A DNA stretch of 64,000 bases from Eubacterium ruminantium (lineage in GTDB: Bacteria > Bacillota > Clostridia > Lachnospirales > Lachnospiraceae). Location of the stretch: the NCBI RefSeq assembly GCF_900167085.1, contig NZ_FUXA01000004.1, forward strand, positions 127,895 through 191,894, in the 5' to 3' direction. The notes under the pieces were generated by a model. The model was not told the origin of the DNA, made no database searches, and saw only the letters and a program-made list of their open reading frames with translations. Below, piece after piece: positions 16,771 to 28,800 of the stretch. The position numbers were made by a program, and so were the translations under genes. The number at the start of each line of letters is the position of its first letter. Positions within the stretch are counted from its first letter, which is position 1.

Positions 16771-18006
16771 ATGTGGATAGCTATTTTTGGAATTGCCCTG
16801 TTTCTTATGTTAGGAGCATTAATATATATATTTAAAAGATTCAGATATTTCCGGTTTGTCCAGAAATTCTCTAAAGAAGATAAGAAGATGTCCGGTCTGA
16901 TAAGGCTCATTCCTATAGTCGGATTTGTCATATATGGTATTTTTGATCTGGTAAATGCGGCAATCGTTTTGATCCATCTTGCAATCATATGGATGATAGC
17001 AGATCTGGTTGCTTTTATTCTAAAAAAGATAACCTCTGCCGGTAAGAAGGAAGATGAAGCAGTAAGTGAGACGGCAGCAGTAAGAGAAGAGGCAAGTGAG
17101 GCGACAGCAGTAAGAGAAGAGGCAAGTGAGACGGCAGCAGTAAGTGAAGTGGTGAGTAAATCGGCGAGTGAGCCGGCAAGCGATAAGAAAGTATATTGGC
17201 CGGGCCTTATAGCTTTCGCGGTAACGTGCATTTATCTTACGATAGGATATTATTTCGCCCACCATCTTTATGAAACAGACTATAATCTCAGATCTGATAA
17301 GGATATCGGTGGAAAGCTTGTGATCGCTCAGGTTTCGGATTCTCATGTAGGTGCAACATTCGATGGAAATGGATTTAAGAAACGTCTTGAAAGAATCCAG
17401 AAAAAGAACCCTGATATTCTTGTTATAACAGGAGACTTTGTTGATGATGGAACCACAAGGAAGGATATGGAGATTTCCTGCAAGGCGCTAGGAGATTTTA
17501 AGGCAAAATACGGTGTTTATTTCATTTATGGAAATCATGATAAAGGATATTATAACAGCAGAGATTTTAGTGTGAGTGACTTGGTTCGAGAGCTCGAGAA
17601 GAATAATGTTTATATTCTTCAGGACGAAGCTGTGCTTATCGAAGATAGATTTTATCTTGTGGGAAGACAGGATGCGAGTGTCGAAAACAGGATGGAAATA
17701 AAAGATATCGTGAAAAATCTCGATAAGGATAAATATATAATAGTGCTGGATCATCAGCCGAATGATTATGATAATGAAGAAGCTGCGGAGGTCGATCTTG
17801 TACTTTCCGGTCATACTCACGGTGGACAGATGTTTCCTATCGGAATTATCGGAGAAAAGCTTTTCAAGGCGAATGATAAGACATACGGTCTGGAAAAAAG
17901 AGGAAAGACAACATTTATAGTTAATTCCGGGATTTCAGACTGGGAGATAAAATTTAAGACAGGAACCATAGCTGAATATGGTATTATAACTATTGAAGGA
18001 AAATAA
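16771..18006 (+). CDS. membrane-anchored metallophosphoesterase
   Basis: Two hydrophobic segments near the N-terminus (about 2-20 and 45-80) and a third at about 148-168 surround a low-complexity alanine/glutamate/serine linker (about 91-140) built of 11-residue repeats (AVREEASE). The phosphoesterase domain after residue 178 has all metal-binding motifs of the YkuE/YaeI type: DSHVG, GDFVDDG, GNHDKGYY and GHTHGGQ. Relatives act on UDP-sugar lipids or similar membrane phosphoesters; the substrate here is unknown. GGGAGAAGGAG precedes the start. The catalytic domain follows the last membrane segment and, by the topology of its relatives, probably faces outward. Confidence 0.88.
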   Translation: MWIAIFGIALFLMLGALIYIFKRFRYFRFVQKFSKEDKKMSGLIRLIPIVGFVIYGIFDLVNAAIVLIHLAIIWMIADLVAFILKKITSAGKKEDEAVSETAAVREEASEATAVREEASETAAVSEVVSKSASEPASDKKVYWPGLIAFAVTCIYLTIGYYFAHHLYETDYNLRSDKDIGGKLVIAQVSDSHVGATFDGNGFKKRLERIQKKNPDILVITGDFVDDGTTRKDMEISCKALGDFKAKYGVYFIYGNHDKGYYNSRDFSVSDLVRELEKNNVYILQDEAVLIEDRFYLVGRQDASVENRMEIKDIVKNLDKDKYIIVLDHQPNDYDNEEAAEVDLVLSGHTHGGQMFPIGIIGEKLFKANDKTYGLEKRGKTTFIVNSGISDWEIKFKTGTIAEYGIITIEGK

Positions 18007-18076
18007 AGGCCGGAATGTACACGCAATTATTTTCCGGTAAGACTAGTATATTACCAAAGAATAAGAGGAAAATGAT

Positions 18077-18748
18077 ATGTATAAAATATACGTGATTGAA
18101 GACGAAAAATCCATCAGAGACGATCTTGTAACATTTTTGTCGAATTCCGGATATGACGCCGATGCATTGACAGACTTTAAAAATGCTAAAGAAGAAATTA
18201 TTAAAGCAAATGCCGATCTGATTCTCATGGATATTAATATTCCATATCTTAACGGGCAGATGCTTCTTGCAGAATTACGAAAAGAAATTGATACCCCGAT
18301 AATAATGGTAACAAGTAAAGTTTCAGAGGCAGACGAAGTTCTTTCCATGAGCTTTGGTGCGGATGATTATATTACGAAGCCGTACAATCCGACAATACTT
18401 CTTTTAAGGATATCGGCAGTATTGAAAAGATATAATAAGAATACTGTATCATCCGGTACTCAGAAATACGAAGGACTTGATGTGAATGTTGCTAAAGGCA
18501 GTCTGACCGACGGCGAAAGAGAGTTGATACTTACCAAGAATGAAATGATCATTTTTGAGGCGCTTCTTGAGAAGAAGGGTGAGATTGTTTCAAGAGACTA
18601 TATCATGGATAAACTCTGGAACAATGAAGAGTATATCAATGATAATGCGCTTACGGTGAATATAAGCAGGCTTAGAAGTAAACTGGCTGATTTTGGCATT
18701 CCGGATGCGATTGAGACAAGAAAAAAGCAGGGGTATGTTTTAAAATGA
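18077..18748 (+). CDS. BceR-like OmpR-family response regulator
   Basis: Response regulator with receiver domain (1-115: acidic pocket EDE, phospho-accepting D52 in LILMDINIPYLNG, lysine in ITKPYNP) and a winged-helix DNA-binding domain (about 130-223, ending RKKQGYVLK). It overlaps the following kinase by four bases (ATGA), so the pair is translationally coupled. The kinase is of the intramembrane-sensing type, so the regulator is most like BceR/VirR, which control peptide-antibiotic and cell-envelope stress genes. Unlike typical bce loci, no transporter gene follows; a giant RHS protein does. Confidence 0.92.
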   Translation: MYKIYVIEDEKSIRDDLVTFLSNSGYDADALTDFKNAKEEIIKANADLILMDINIPYLNGQMLLAELRKEIDTPIIMVTSKVSEADEVLSMSFGADDYITKPYNPTILLLRISAVLKRYNKNTVSSGTQKYEGLDVNVAKGSLTDGERELILTKNEMIIFEALLEKKGEIVSRDYIMDKLWNNEEYINDNALTVNISRLRSKLADFGIPDAIETRKKQGYVLK

Positions 18749-19797
18749 AATTTATATCTTATTTAAAGGATAAATTGTACAGTATTATTATATATTTTGT
18801 TACTATGCTGCTTATCATGGCATTCTTGAGTGTGGTAGGAACACATTTGAGCTTTATCATTGCAGTTGAGATATTGTGCCTTCTGGCATGGATAAGTATA
18901 ACGGTTATTGATTACTCCAGAAAAAAGAATTTCTATAATGAAATCATCAACAAAGTAGATACGCTCGATCAGGCATATCTTGTAAATGAGATAGTTGAGG
19001 AGCCAAACTTTTATGAAGGTAAAATTTTCTATGAGATCATTCAGACCACGGATAAATCAATGTATGAAAATGTCGCAAAGGCAAAAAGATACAGTACGGA
19101 TTTTAAAGAATATATAGAAATGTGGATCCATGAGGTAAAGCTCCCGATAGCAAGTCTTGTTCTTAAAGTCAATAACATGAAAATGAATGATGAAGAAGGA
19201 GAAAGCGAAGGATTCTCGGAGATTCTTAATCGTCTCAACAATATGATCGACCAGGTTCTTTATTATGCAAGATCAGAGAATAGCGAGAAGGATTATATAT
19301 TTAAAGAGGTTAAGCTTGGTAAGGTCATTAATTCCGTTCTTCAGAGGAATCGTCTTGATATACAGGCAAGAGATGTTGAATTGGATGTCAGGGATGTTTC
19401 AGAAAGCGTTCTGACAGATGCTAAATGGATGGAATTTATCATAGGACAGTTTTTGAGTAACAGTCTCAGATATACAGCAGGAAAGAAGCAACCGAAGATT
19501 TCTATTTACTCTGAAAAATCCGGAGATGATATCATACTTCATTTCAAAGATAATGGTATAGGTATTCCGAAAGAAGACATTAAAAATGTGTGGGAGAAAT
19601 CATTTACCGGATCAAACGGAAGATGGGAAACCGATTCTTCCGGCAATATGAGTTCAACAGGAATGGGACTTTATATCGTAAGAAATTTATGCAATAAAAT
19701 GGGGCATAAAGTTGCGGTGGAATCTGTTCAGGGTGAGTTTACGGACTTCATGATATATTTTGGGAAAAATGATATGTATAAGATTGGCGATAAGTAG
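18745..19797 (+). CDS. BceS-like intramembrane-sensing histidine kinase
   Basis: Short sensor kinase with two transmembrane helices (about 13-31 and 36-55) joined by only a few residues, so it has no extracellular sensor domain. The H box is EMWIHEVKLPIAS with H129, the form seen in BceS-type kinases. The ATP-binding part shows an N-box-like SNSLRYT, DNGIGIP and the lid STGMGLYIV. In Bacillus this kinase type receives its signal from a BceAB-type ABC transporter. None is adjacent here; an FtsX-type ABC exporter with two large extracellular loops lies 26 kb away (45453-48692) and could be a partner, which is only a guess. Confidence 0.92.
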   Translation: MKFISYLKDKLYSIIIYFVTMLLIMAFLSVVGTHLSFIIAVEILCLLAWISITVIDYSRKKNFYNEIINKVDTLDQAYLVNEIVEEPNFYEGKIFYEIIQTTDKSMYENVAKAKRYSTDFKEYIEMWIHEVKLPIASLVLKVNNMKMNDEEGESEGFSEILNRLNNMIDQVLYYARSENSEKDYIFKEVKLGKVINSVLQRNRLDIQARDVELDVRDVSESVLTDAKWMEFIIGQFLSNSLRYTAGKKQPKISIYSEKSGDDIILHFKDNGIGIPKEDIKNVWEKSFTGSNGRWETDSSGNMSSTGMGLYIVRNLCNKMGHKVAVESVQGEFTDFMIYFGKNDMYKIGDK

Positions 19798-19806
19798 TAA
19801 AGCACC

Positions 19807-19835
19807 TTGACAAGGGATACTTTGCGGATTAAAAT
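19807..19835 (+). promoter_or_regulatory. promoter of the RHS gene
   Basis: A perfect TTGACA (19807-19812), 17-base spacer and TAAAAT (19830-19835). It lies ten bases after the kinase stop codon, so the RHS gene has its own start of transcription. TAAGGAG (19864-19870) is the ribosome binding site. Confidence 0.65.
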
Positions 19836-19879
19836 CTCGTTGTTTAAAAATATATTACCGGCGTAAGGAGACATAAACA

Positions 19880-22800
19880 ATGAGATACAGAAGCAGAAGT
19901 ATGAGACGTATGTTTAGGAGACTTGTAGCAGGCATACTTATTGCAGGGACGGTTTTTGACCTTGGTGCAAGACCTGTTTTAGCGGCAGGAGGCGGCACCG
20001 TAAGGCATGAGGCGCAGATATCGTATGATCGAGAAGATGAAGGTTATCAACTTCAGGATAGTCAAACCGATGATAAAGATTCAGGCGATTCATCAGATAA
20101 AGGGTCAGATAAAAAATCGGTATATCTCAAAAAAGAAGACTGGAAGGGACTGGAATATGCCCTTTTCTCAGCTGGCGATAAAGAAAATTTAAATCTATAT
20201 CTTGATAAGATAAATGTAAAAGGTTCTATTCATACGAATAGTGCCTTTTATTATAGTGGCAGCAAATTCAGAGTCAGCGACGCACTTGAAGCATCTAAGG
20301 GAATAAATATATACGCAAATACTGATCCTGAAAATTTCTCAGTTAAATCACAGGCAGCCAATTCGGCAAAAATCGAAATGCCTGATATCACAAAAATCAT
20401 CATATCTGACATTGAAGAAAATACTTGGGATAAATATAAATCCGGAAAAGTATTCAGTGGTAAAGATATAAATCTGTCAAAAAATGTATATTCGGACGGA
20501 GAACTTACCATCAGTGGAAATAAGCTTGCATCAGAAGGAATGATCGTTGCAAAAGAAAATATAATGGTGGCAGTGGATGAAGCTCATTCTGTAAAGAAAG
20601 CTGATAAAGAATCCTGTGACGACAATAATAAAGAATCCGGTGATGATGAAAAAGATAATAAAAATGATGACAAGGAAGAGAAAACCCTTCCTTGTTTTAT
20701 CATGTCTGAAAATGGAAATATAAGTATTTCCGGAAACAACATAACACTTGATGCGGTAATCTATGCACCTGACGGAACTGTTCAGATTAATGCAAATGAA
20801 ATCCACTTGAACGGAAGAATCATAGCTAAAAATATAAATATCAGCGGAAGTCTTTTGGAAGTCAATACGACTGCTATGGATTTTGATGTGTTACCTGAAG
20901 TTGATGAAAAAGATGATGAATCATCAGAGGCAACAACAGAAGAAGTGACAGAAAAAAACACAACAGAAGAGGTTACTGAATCTACAACAAGTGAGGACAC
21001 TACTGAGAAAGTAACAATAGAAGAGATAACTGAAAAACCAACGACCGAAGAAGTAACAGAGAAACCGACAACAGAGGAAGTAACAGAAAAACCAACGACC
21101 GAAGAAGTAACAGAAAAACCGACAACAGAAGAAGTAACAGAGAAACCGACAACAGAGGAAGTAACAGAAAAACCTGTTACAGAAGCTCCAACAACAGAAG
21201 AAGTTTCTGCAAAAAAAATCAAGTATGTTATTTCAGATATTAAAGAATCATATAAGTTTGACAACATTACTCTCGATGAAGAAATTTCCTTAGAGAATGA
21301 CACAGAGCTTGATGGAAGCATAGATATTGACATAAAAAAAGAGGAAAAGGCAAATGATTCAGCTGTTTTCTTTAGAAATAATCATGCTTATTTTGTGTCG
21401 AATGATTTAAGAACATGGAAAGATGCGGAAAAAGTATGTGAGGATATGGGAGGCCACCTCGCATGTATAAATGACGGGGGCGAAAATGAGTATATAAGAT
21501 CTATAATCCAGCAAGTAAGTCCTAATGGATATACCGCAATCGGATTTACAGATGAAGTAAATGAAGGCGAGTGGAGATGGATTAACGGTCAGCCTGTAAC
21601 ATATACACGATGGGATATAGAAGAACCTAACAACGGTTTTGGGGGTCAGAATTATGCATACATGTATGATGATGGTACCTGGGATGATGGAAAAAGTGAC
21701 AGAGATAGATACTATATATGTGAATGGGATGATGTAAAGAATTTTGGTATGTTCGAGACAAATGCAGTGATCATCTGCATTACAACGGACAAAGATGTGA
21801 TCATAGATAAAGACTTTCTTGAAAAGAATAAAGCGGTAGTAGATGATACGAATCCGGATGAGACAAGCATATATTGGAAGGTTGATCTTAAAGAAAACTC
21901 TTCAATCAAGATACCTATAAGTTATGACAAAAATATAATATATAAAAATATAAACAATGACAAAATGCATGATGGTACAGAGAATGATACAAGTCATGAA
22001 AACATACCGGAAACAGGAAAAACTCTGATAAAAAGTATAAAGATAATCTATGCATACAATGGTGAACTGAAAGAAGGTCAGCTCAAAAGTGTAAATGCCC
22101 AAATAGATGATGAGGTATTAAAACTTACATCAGGAAATATAGATGATATCACTGAAGGAAAAAGCATTTCGGATGATTATAAGAAAAAGCTATCTGAACT
22201 GATTGAGTATCCATTTTTCAATATATTTCTTGATAAATCATCATATGTAGACGGTGAAGATATCAATGTGACAACTGATATAAATAAGATCCTTGGGGAT
22301 AAAGATAAGATCAGAATCTTTGTTAACAGAACTGAACTTTTCCCGGAAATGGTAGATGGAAAATTCAGTATAAAAGGACTGGATATCGGTAATTATACAC
22401 TGAAGATTAAAGTGGAGAAAGAATCGGGATGCTCATTCACAAGAGAGGTGTCCTTTTATGTTTATGGAGAACCGCCGGCTGTTAAGATCAGTTACGATAA
22501 AGATAAATACTATGACAATGATGATGTAACTCTTTTTGTAGATGATGCATATAGCATTACGGCCTGCAGATTCGATAATGAAATACAGGATGTAAATGAA
22601 GGGGATAAATCTCTTACATTTGAGAAAGTTAAAGGCGGACTTCATAACATTGTTCTTACAGTGTCTTCTGAAAATGTAAAAACAGAAACCTTATATCTTT
22701 ATCTCTATGTAAATCAAGTGAAGATTGGTCCGAAGTTAAATGATGAAGCAGTTAAGTATGATGTGACATCGCAGATAACAGGAATAAGATTCAGTGAAGA

Positions 22801-25800
22801 TGAAAAGTATATTGAAATTCTGGGAAGTGCCGGTGCAGAAGGATATCTTGATAGGTCTGTACTTTCTTATTCGTGCATTAATACGGAAAAAGAAAGCTAT
22901 ATCTTAATCTCAGAAGATGTTGAGGATAAATATGACACAGTCCTTGGAAAGATAAATGTTGAAGATCTAAAAGATGGACAGTACAGCATCCTTCTTAGTG
23001 TTACAGATATTCTTGGAAATACTGCAAGAGGAAGGGCGGCATTTACATATGAGGAAGGTAAGGAACTTACTATATTGATTCCGAAGGGATCGCAAAATAT
23101 CAGTGGGGAAGATTCGGGTAGTGAATCCGGAAATGATGAAAATCCGGATGTTCAGGAGAAATATAAAAATGATCATGAATCACCGATAACAGATATAAGC
23201 TCACCTGATGAGACAACTGAAATAAAAGATAAACTTACTGTCATAGGAACGGTAAGAGATGAAACGGCTCTGGAAAAGTATGAGCTTACACTAAATAAGG
23301 TTATTAATAAGGATGAGAAAAACAAAACTGATAATACAGAATCAGAAGATGCTCTTGCTTCAGAGGGAGATGCTCTTGCCTCAGAGGGAGATGCCACACT
23401 TTGCCGAGTCATTGCAACAGGTACAGAACCGGTTAATGAGGGGGTACTGGGTGAAGTAGATATAAATGAATTAACAAATGGTCACTATATCATCCGCCTT
23501 GAAGCCTGGGATAAGAACAAAAACAGCAGCTTTGCAGAAGTTGATATAACTGTCACAAAGGATGTGCAGGCCGGTGACGGAGAAAATAGTACAGAAAAGA
23601 TAGAAGAAAAGACAGAAGATATAACAACTGAAAATCCGGGAGAAGAACCGGGAACAGAAGAACTGCCTGAGGATCCGAAGGATAAGGATAAGCCGGTTGT
23701 TCAGTTTACAGCGCCTGAAAGTGGCGATTCATTAAAAGTGCCGACAGAGATCATAGGAACGGTATATGATAATGAGTCATTAAGTTCATGGAAACTTGAA
23801 TACAGAAACTCTGCAGATGAAGAGAAATATAATAATGCAAACAGAACTGAAGGAGTGGATAAAGCAACAGATAATCACGAGATTCAAAACAAAACCACAT
23901 CCGAATCATCAAGTGAAAATGATGGATATATCCTCATCGCAGAAGGAAAAGATGAAATAAAAAATGCATCCCTTGGTACCCTCGATACAACTATGTTAAA
24001 TAATGGTCTGTACGAGATAAGACTTACTGCAAAGGATAAGGGACAAAATGTAAGCAGAGTTTCAAGATATGTTTATGTTGAAGGAAACTTAAAAGTCGGA
24101 AACATGAATATCGGATTTACTGATCTGACAGATAATTTCGGCAAGCTAAAGGTAAATGTTAACAGACTCTATGACAGTAGGAATAAGGAAAGTAAAGATT
24201 TCGGATATGGCTGGAATTTAGACATATCAGGGATGAAACTTATAGAAAGCCATCCGATCACAGATGGATACAACATGTCGATAGACGGTGCAGCTTTCAA
24301 CATGACATACAGGATGTATGAAACAGTAAGTCATGATGTGATGATAACTTACGGTGATGGAAGCAGTGATAAATTTTCGCTTGTCATAAATAATGGAATA
24401 AGCAGGCTTACTCCGGTTTCTGAAGTGAGCTTTGGTTATCGCTGCGTAACAAATCCTAAGAATAAGCTGGAGATACTCACAGATACAACAGCTGTTTACG
24501 AAGGTGGAAGTCTTGCATTTGTTGATGATGAAGTTTATTCATCATTGACTTATAAGCTCATCTCAGAAGATGGAATGAGCTACTACATAAATAAAGAAAA
24601 TGGCGTGTTCCGAATAGAAGATAAAGACGGTAACGCTATAAGTGTAGATAAAAATGGATATCACAGCGAAGACGGTTCAGGAATCACATTTGTCAGGGGT
24701 GAAGCAGGAAGAATCACGTCAGCGACAAATTCAACCGGTAAAAAGATTGAATACATTTATGATAAAAATGGCAATCTTAGCGAGGTGGTAGATTCATCAG
24801 ACAGAAGTGTCAAATTTACATATGATGATAAGCATAATCTGACCGGAATCACAGATCCTACAGGCAAAAATGTTGCAAGAAACGAATATGATGACGATGG
24901 ACGCCTTATAGCAACGATAGATGCAGATGGTAACAGAGTAGAATTCAATCATGACATTGAAGGCCGTGAAGAGGTTATCACTGACAGACTCGGAAACAGT
25001 ACGATTTACGTATATGATGACAACGGAAATGTAATAGCAAAAACTGATGCAAACGGAAATACAGTTAAGACAACATATGATGAATACGGAAATATACTGA
25101 CTTATACAGATGCAAGAGGAAATGAAACTGTATCAAAATATGATGACAAGGGAAATCTGACTTCAGTAAAAGATGCAGAGGGAAACAGCATTTCCGTACA
25201 GTATGATGCAGAGAACAGACCTGTAAAACTTGTTACAGTTGATGATGCAGTCATGCATATCAGCTATGATGATAAAGGCAATGTCACAGAGACAACAGAT
25301 GTAGATGGAAGTGTTATACAGTACGAGGTGGATAATGACGGAAATGTAACGGGCATAACTGATGAGATCGGAAAGGTAATATCATCAGAATACGACTCTC
25401 ATGGAAGGGTTATAGCTTCAACAGATGCTGCCGGAAACAGAGTCGAATATACTTATGACAGTCAGGATCATAAGCTCACAGAAACTTATACAGTCATAAC
25501 ACAGGAAGGCGAGAAAGAAAGGACAATAAAATATAACTACAATGAGGCCGGAGAACTTATAAGTACGGAAGATCCTGATGGAAATATAAGTACAGTTGAA
25601 AGAAATATCCTTGGATATGCATCAGCTGTTATTGATTCTGAAGGACATAAAACGTCATATGAGTACGACGTTAACGGAAATGTTGAAAAGGTTACATATC
25701 CGGACGGAACAAGTGAAAGCTTTACTTATGATGCTGAGAGTAATCTTATTAAGGCAGTAAGCAGAACAGGAAATATAGCTGAATATACTTACGATAAGGT

Positions 25801-28800
25801 TGGAAATCTCAAAAAGATTGTGGATGCAAGAGGGAATGAGACTCTTTATGATTATGACGAAAACTACAATCTAACATCTGTAACATATGCTACAGGAGCG
25901 AAGATCAGTTATAAGTATGACAGCCTGAACAGGAATACCGAAGTAACGGATAATGACGGAAATACAACATATTTTGCATACGACTCAAGATCTCTTCTCA
26001 CATCTGTAACAGATGCGAAGGGTAATGTAACTCGTTATGAATATAATGCAAAAGGCGAGAGAGTAAAGGTAATCTACCCTGACGAAACATCAGTATCTAT
26101 CGGCCTTGATGTAAGAGGACGAGTAACATCAAGGACAGATGTATCAGGAGGTACAACTTATTATACTTATAACAACATTGACAGACTTATATCCGTAAAG
26201 CAGCCGGATGGAGCAGTAACAGAATATACCTATGACAGGACAGGAAATCTGCTTTCATTTAAGGACGCAAAGGGAAGAGTCACACGTTATGAATATGATG
26301 AATCAGGAAGAGTTATAAAAACTGTCATGCCTGATGGAAGTGAAACTTCAGTCGAGTATGATAAACACGGTTATGTTATAAAGACAGTCGACATGGACAA
26401 GTCTGTGACAACATACAGTTATGATGATCTTGGAAGAGCGGTAGCTGTTCAAAAGAGCGGAATAAGGAATGAAAATGAAGTAAAGGAAAAAGCTGAATAT
26501 AAATATGATAAGCTCGGAAGAGTCGCTGAGATCATTTATACAAAGAGTGGATATTCAGATAGAGAAAATCCGAATAATTATACATCAAGAGTTGATTATA
26601 CATATGATAAATTTGGCTGCATAACAGAAAAAACATATGACAACGGTCAGAAGGTTTCATATGGATATGATAAATTCGGAAGAATAAATGAAGTCAGTGT
26701 AAATACAAAGAAACTCACAACCAAGTATGAATATGACGCTATGGACAGACTGGTAAGAGTCATAAGTCATGATGGAAAAGCTACGGTATATACATATGAT
26801 GAAAATGGAAACCGAAGCACAGCCAAGTATGCAAATGGAATAACGATCACATATACATACGATGAGTGTAACAGGCTGAAAATTGAAAAGGTAACAGATA
26901 AAAATCAAAAACTGATATCAGAGTATAGATATACCACAGAAAAAGGTGAACGTACAAAAGTAAGTGAGAAAGACTCTGACGGAAAAGAAATCGAAACAGT
27001 CTATAAATATGATGAATGTTCTAGACTTCTGTCAGAAAGTATATCAGTTAAAAAATCTGGCGAAGAAGATGTTACTGATATACAATATACATATGACAGC
27101 GTAGGAAGCAGAATATCCAAAACTGTCAACGGATTAAAAACTGAATATAGTTATAATGAGCTTAACCAGTTGATCGGTGAGAAGATAGTTGGCGAAAATG
27201 CCTCAGATGATCAAAGCCAGAATTCATCAGATAACAGTAAGACGTCAAATACAAACAATGATTCGTCAAGTGATGTAGATTCATCATATGACACTGTATA
27301 TCGATATGACAAAAATGGAAACCTTATCGAGACTGTAAGTAAAGACAAGAAATGCACATATACATATGACCTGTTCAATCGTATGACAGGTTACACGGAT
27401 GGTGTAGTAAACTACACTTACACATATGATGCAGAAGGTGTGAGAAGAACTAAAACCTGTTATTCAGGTGATCACAGCACAACAGTGATGTATATAACAG
27501 ATACACTTACAGAATTCTCACAGACACTTGCAGAAACTGATGAAAATGGACAGATAGGTACATGTTATACTTCAGGATTTGAACTTATAGGCAAAACAGA
27601 CTTTATCTATGAAGTTAGTGGCGGTTCGAAAGATAAAATTGAAAATGAATCGGTAACAAATGATAGTACCGTAGAATTAAGTAATGAACCGAAACACGAA
27701 GACAGCTACTATATCCTTGATGGTCATAGTGATGTAAGAATGGTTCTTGGTTCATCAGCTGAAGTTAAGGCATCATATAGATATAGTGCATACGGTGAAA
27801 TCCTCGAAGGAACAGCGGATTTGGAGGATGGTTACTATTATACCGGAGAATATATGGACTCCGAGACAGGACTCTACTATCTCAGAGCGAGATACATGAA
27901 TCCTGCAACGGCAACATTTACTTCTATGGACAGCTACGCTGGTAATATCTACGATCCTGCGTCCCTGCACAGATACCTCTATGCAAACGCAAATCCAGTA
28001 AAATACACAGATCCAAGCGGACATAAGCCTTTTTTGCAAGTAATGGTAGCTGTCAGTATAAAGGTTATCCTTTCGGCGGCGGTAACATCATGCATCATGG
28101 GAGTTATCGGCGGAATTGTAAGTGCAGGTTATGCAATAGTTAAAGGTGGTGATGGTAGGCAGGTCGTAAGTGCGTTTATCGATGGCTTTAGATCCGGTGC
28201 AAAGATCGGAGCCTATCTTGGAGCACTGACTGCTTTTGTTTCATATTATTTCTCAATAAGCATAATAAAGGCTAGCGCAGCTGTCGCGCTTAGCCATGAC
28301 GGTGCTATTGCCTTGGCGGAATTTGTAATCGAAAGAGATGCAAAAAAACTAGCTAAACGGGTGCCTTTCATTCTTCTTGATATAGTGTTTTTCAGAGCGG
28401 CATGGATTAGCGAAGCAAAGTCATTTCTGCCTGGGTATGATGGCCATAAGGGAAGTATAAGTGAGTATAATAGCAAGATGGCTGAGTATTTAGATGAGGC
28501 AGGAGGGGATAGACCCAATATAGATATAAAAATAAAATCTCAGCAGTTAGGGAAAAAATGGGGAAAGCATATGAATGATTATCCTGATATCTCGTCTTAT
28601 ACCGAATATGAAGAAAAGGTTAAAGATATATTCAATGATCCTGATAAAATAATTTTAGATTCAGCAAATGGTGAATATTTATATATTAAAGGAAAGGATT
28701 TACTTAGAATAAAACTGAGTGGTGAGTTTGTAAGTCTATATCCTGGTGTTGATTCAAGTAGGGTGGCAGATGCTTTGAATAAAGGAGGGTTACTGTGGGA

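Noticed and set aside
20782-21333. Minus-strand open frame of 183 codons opposite the TTEEVTEKP repeats
   Set aside because: Low-complexity shadow of the plus-strand repeat, without a ribosome binding site.
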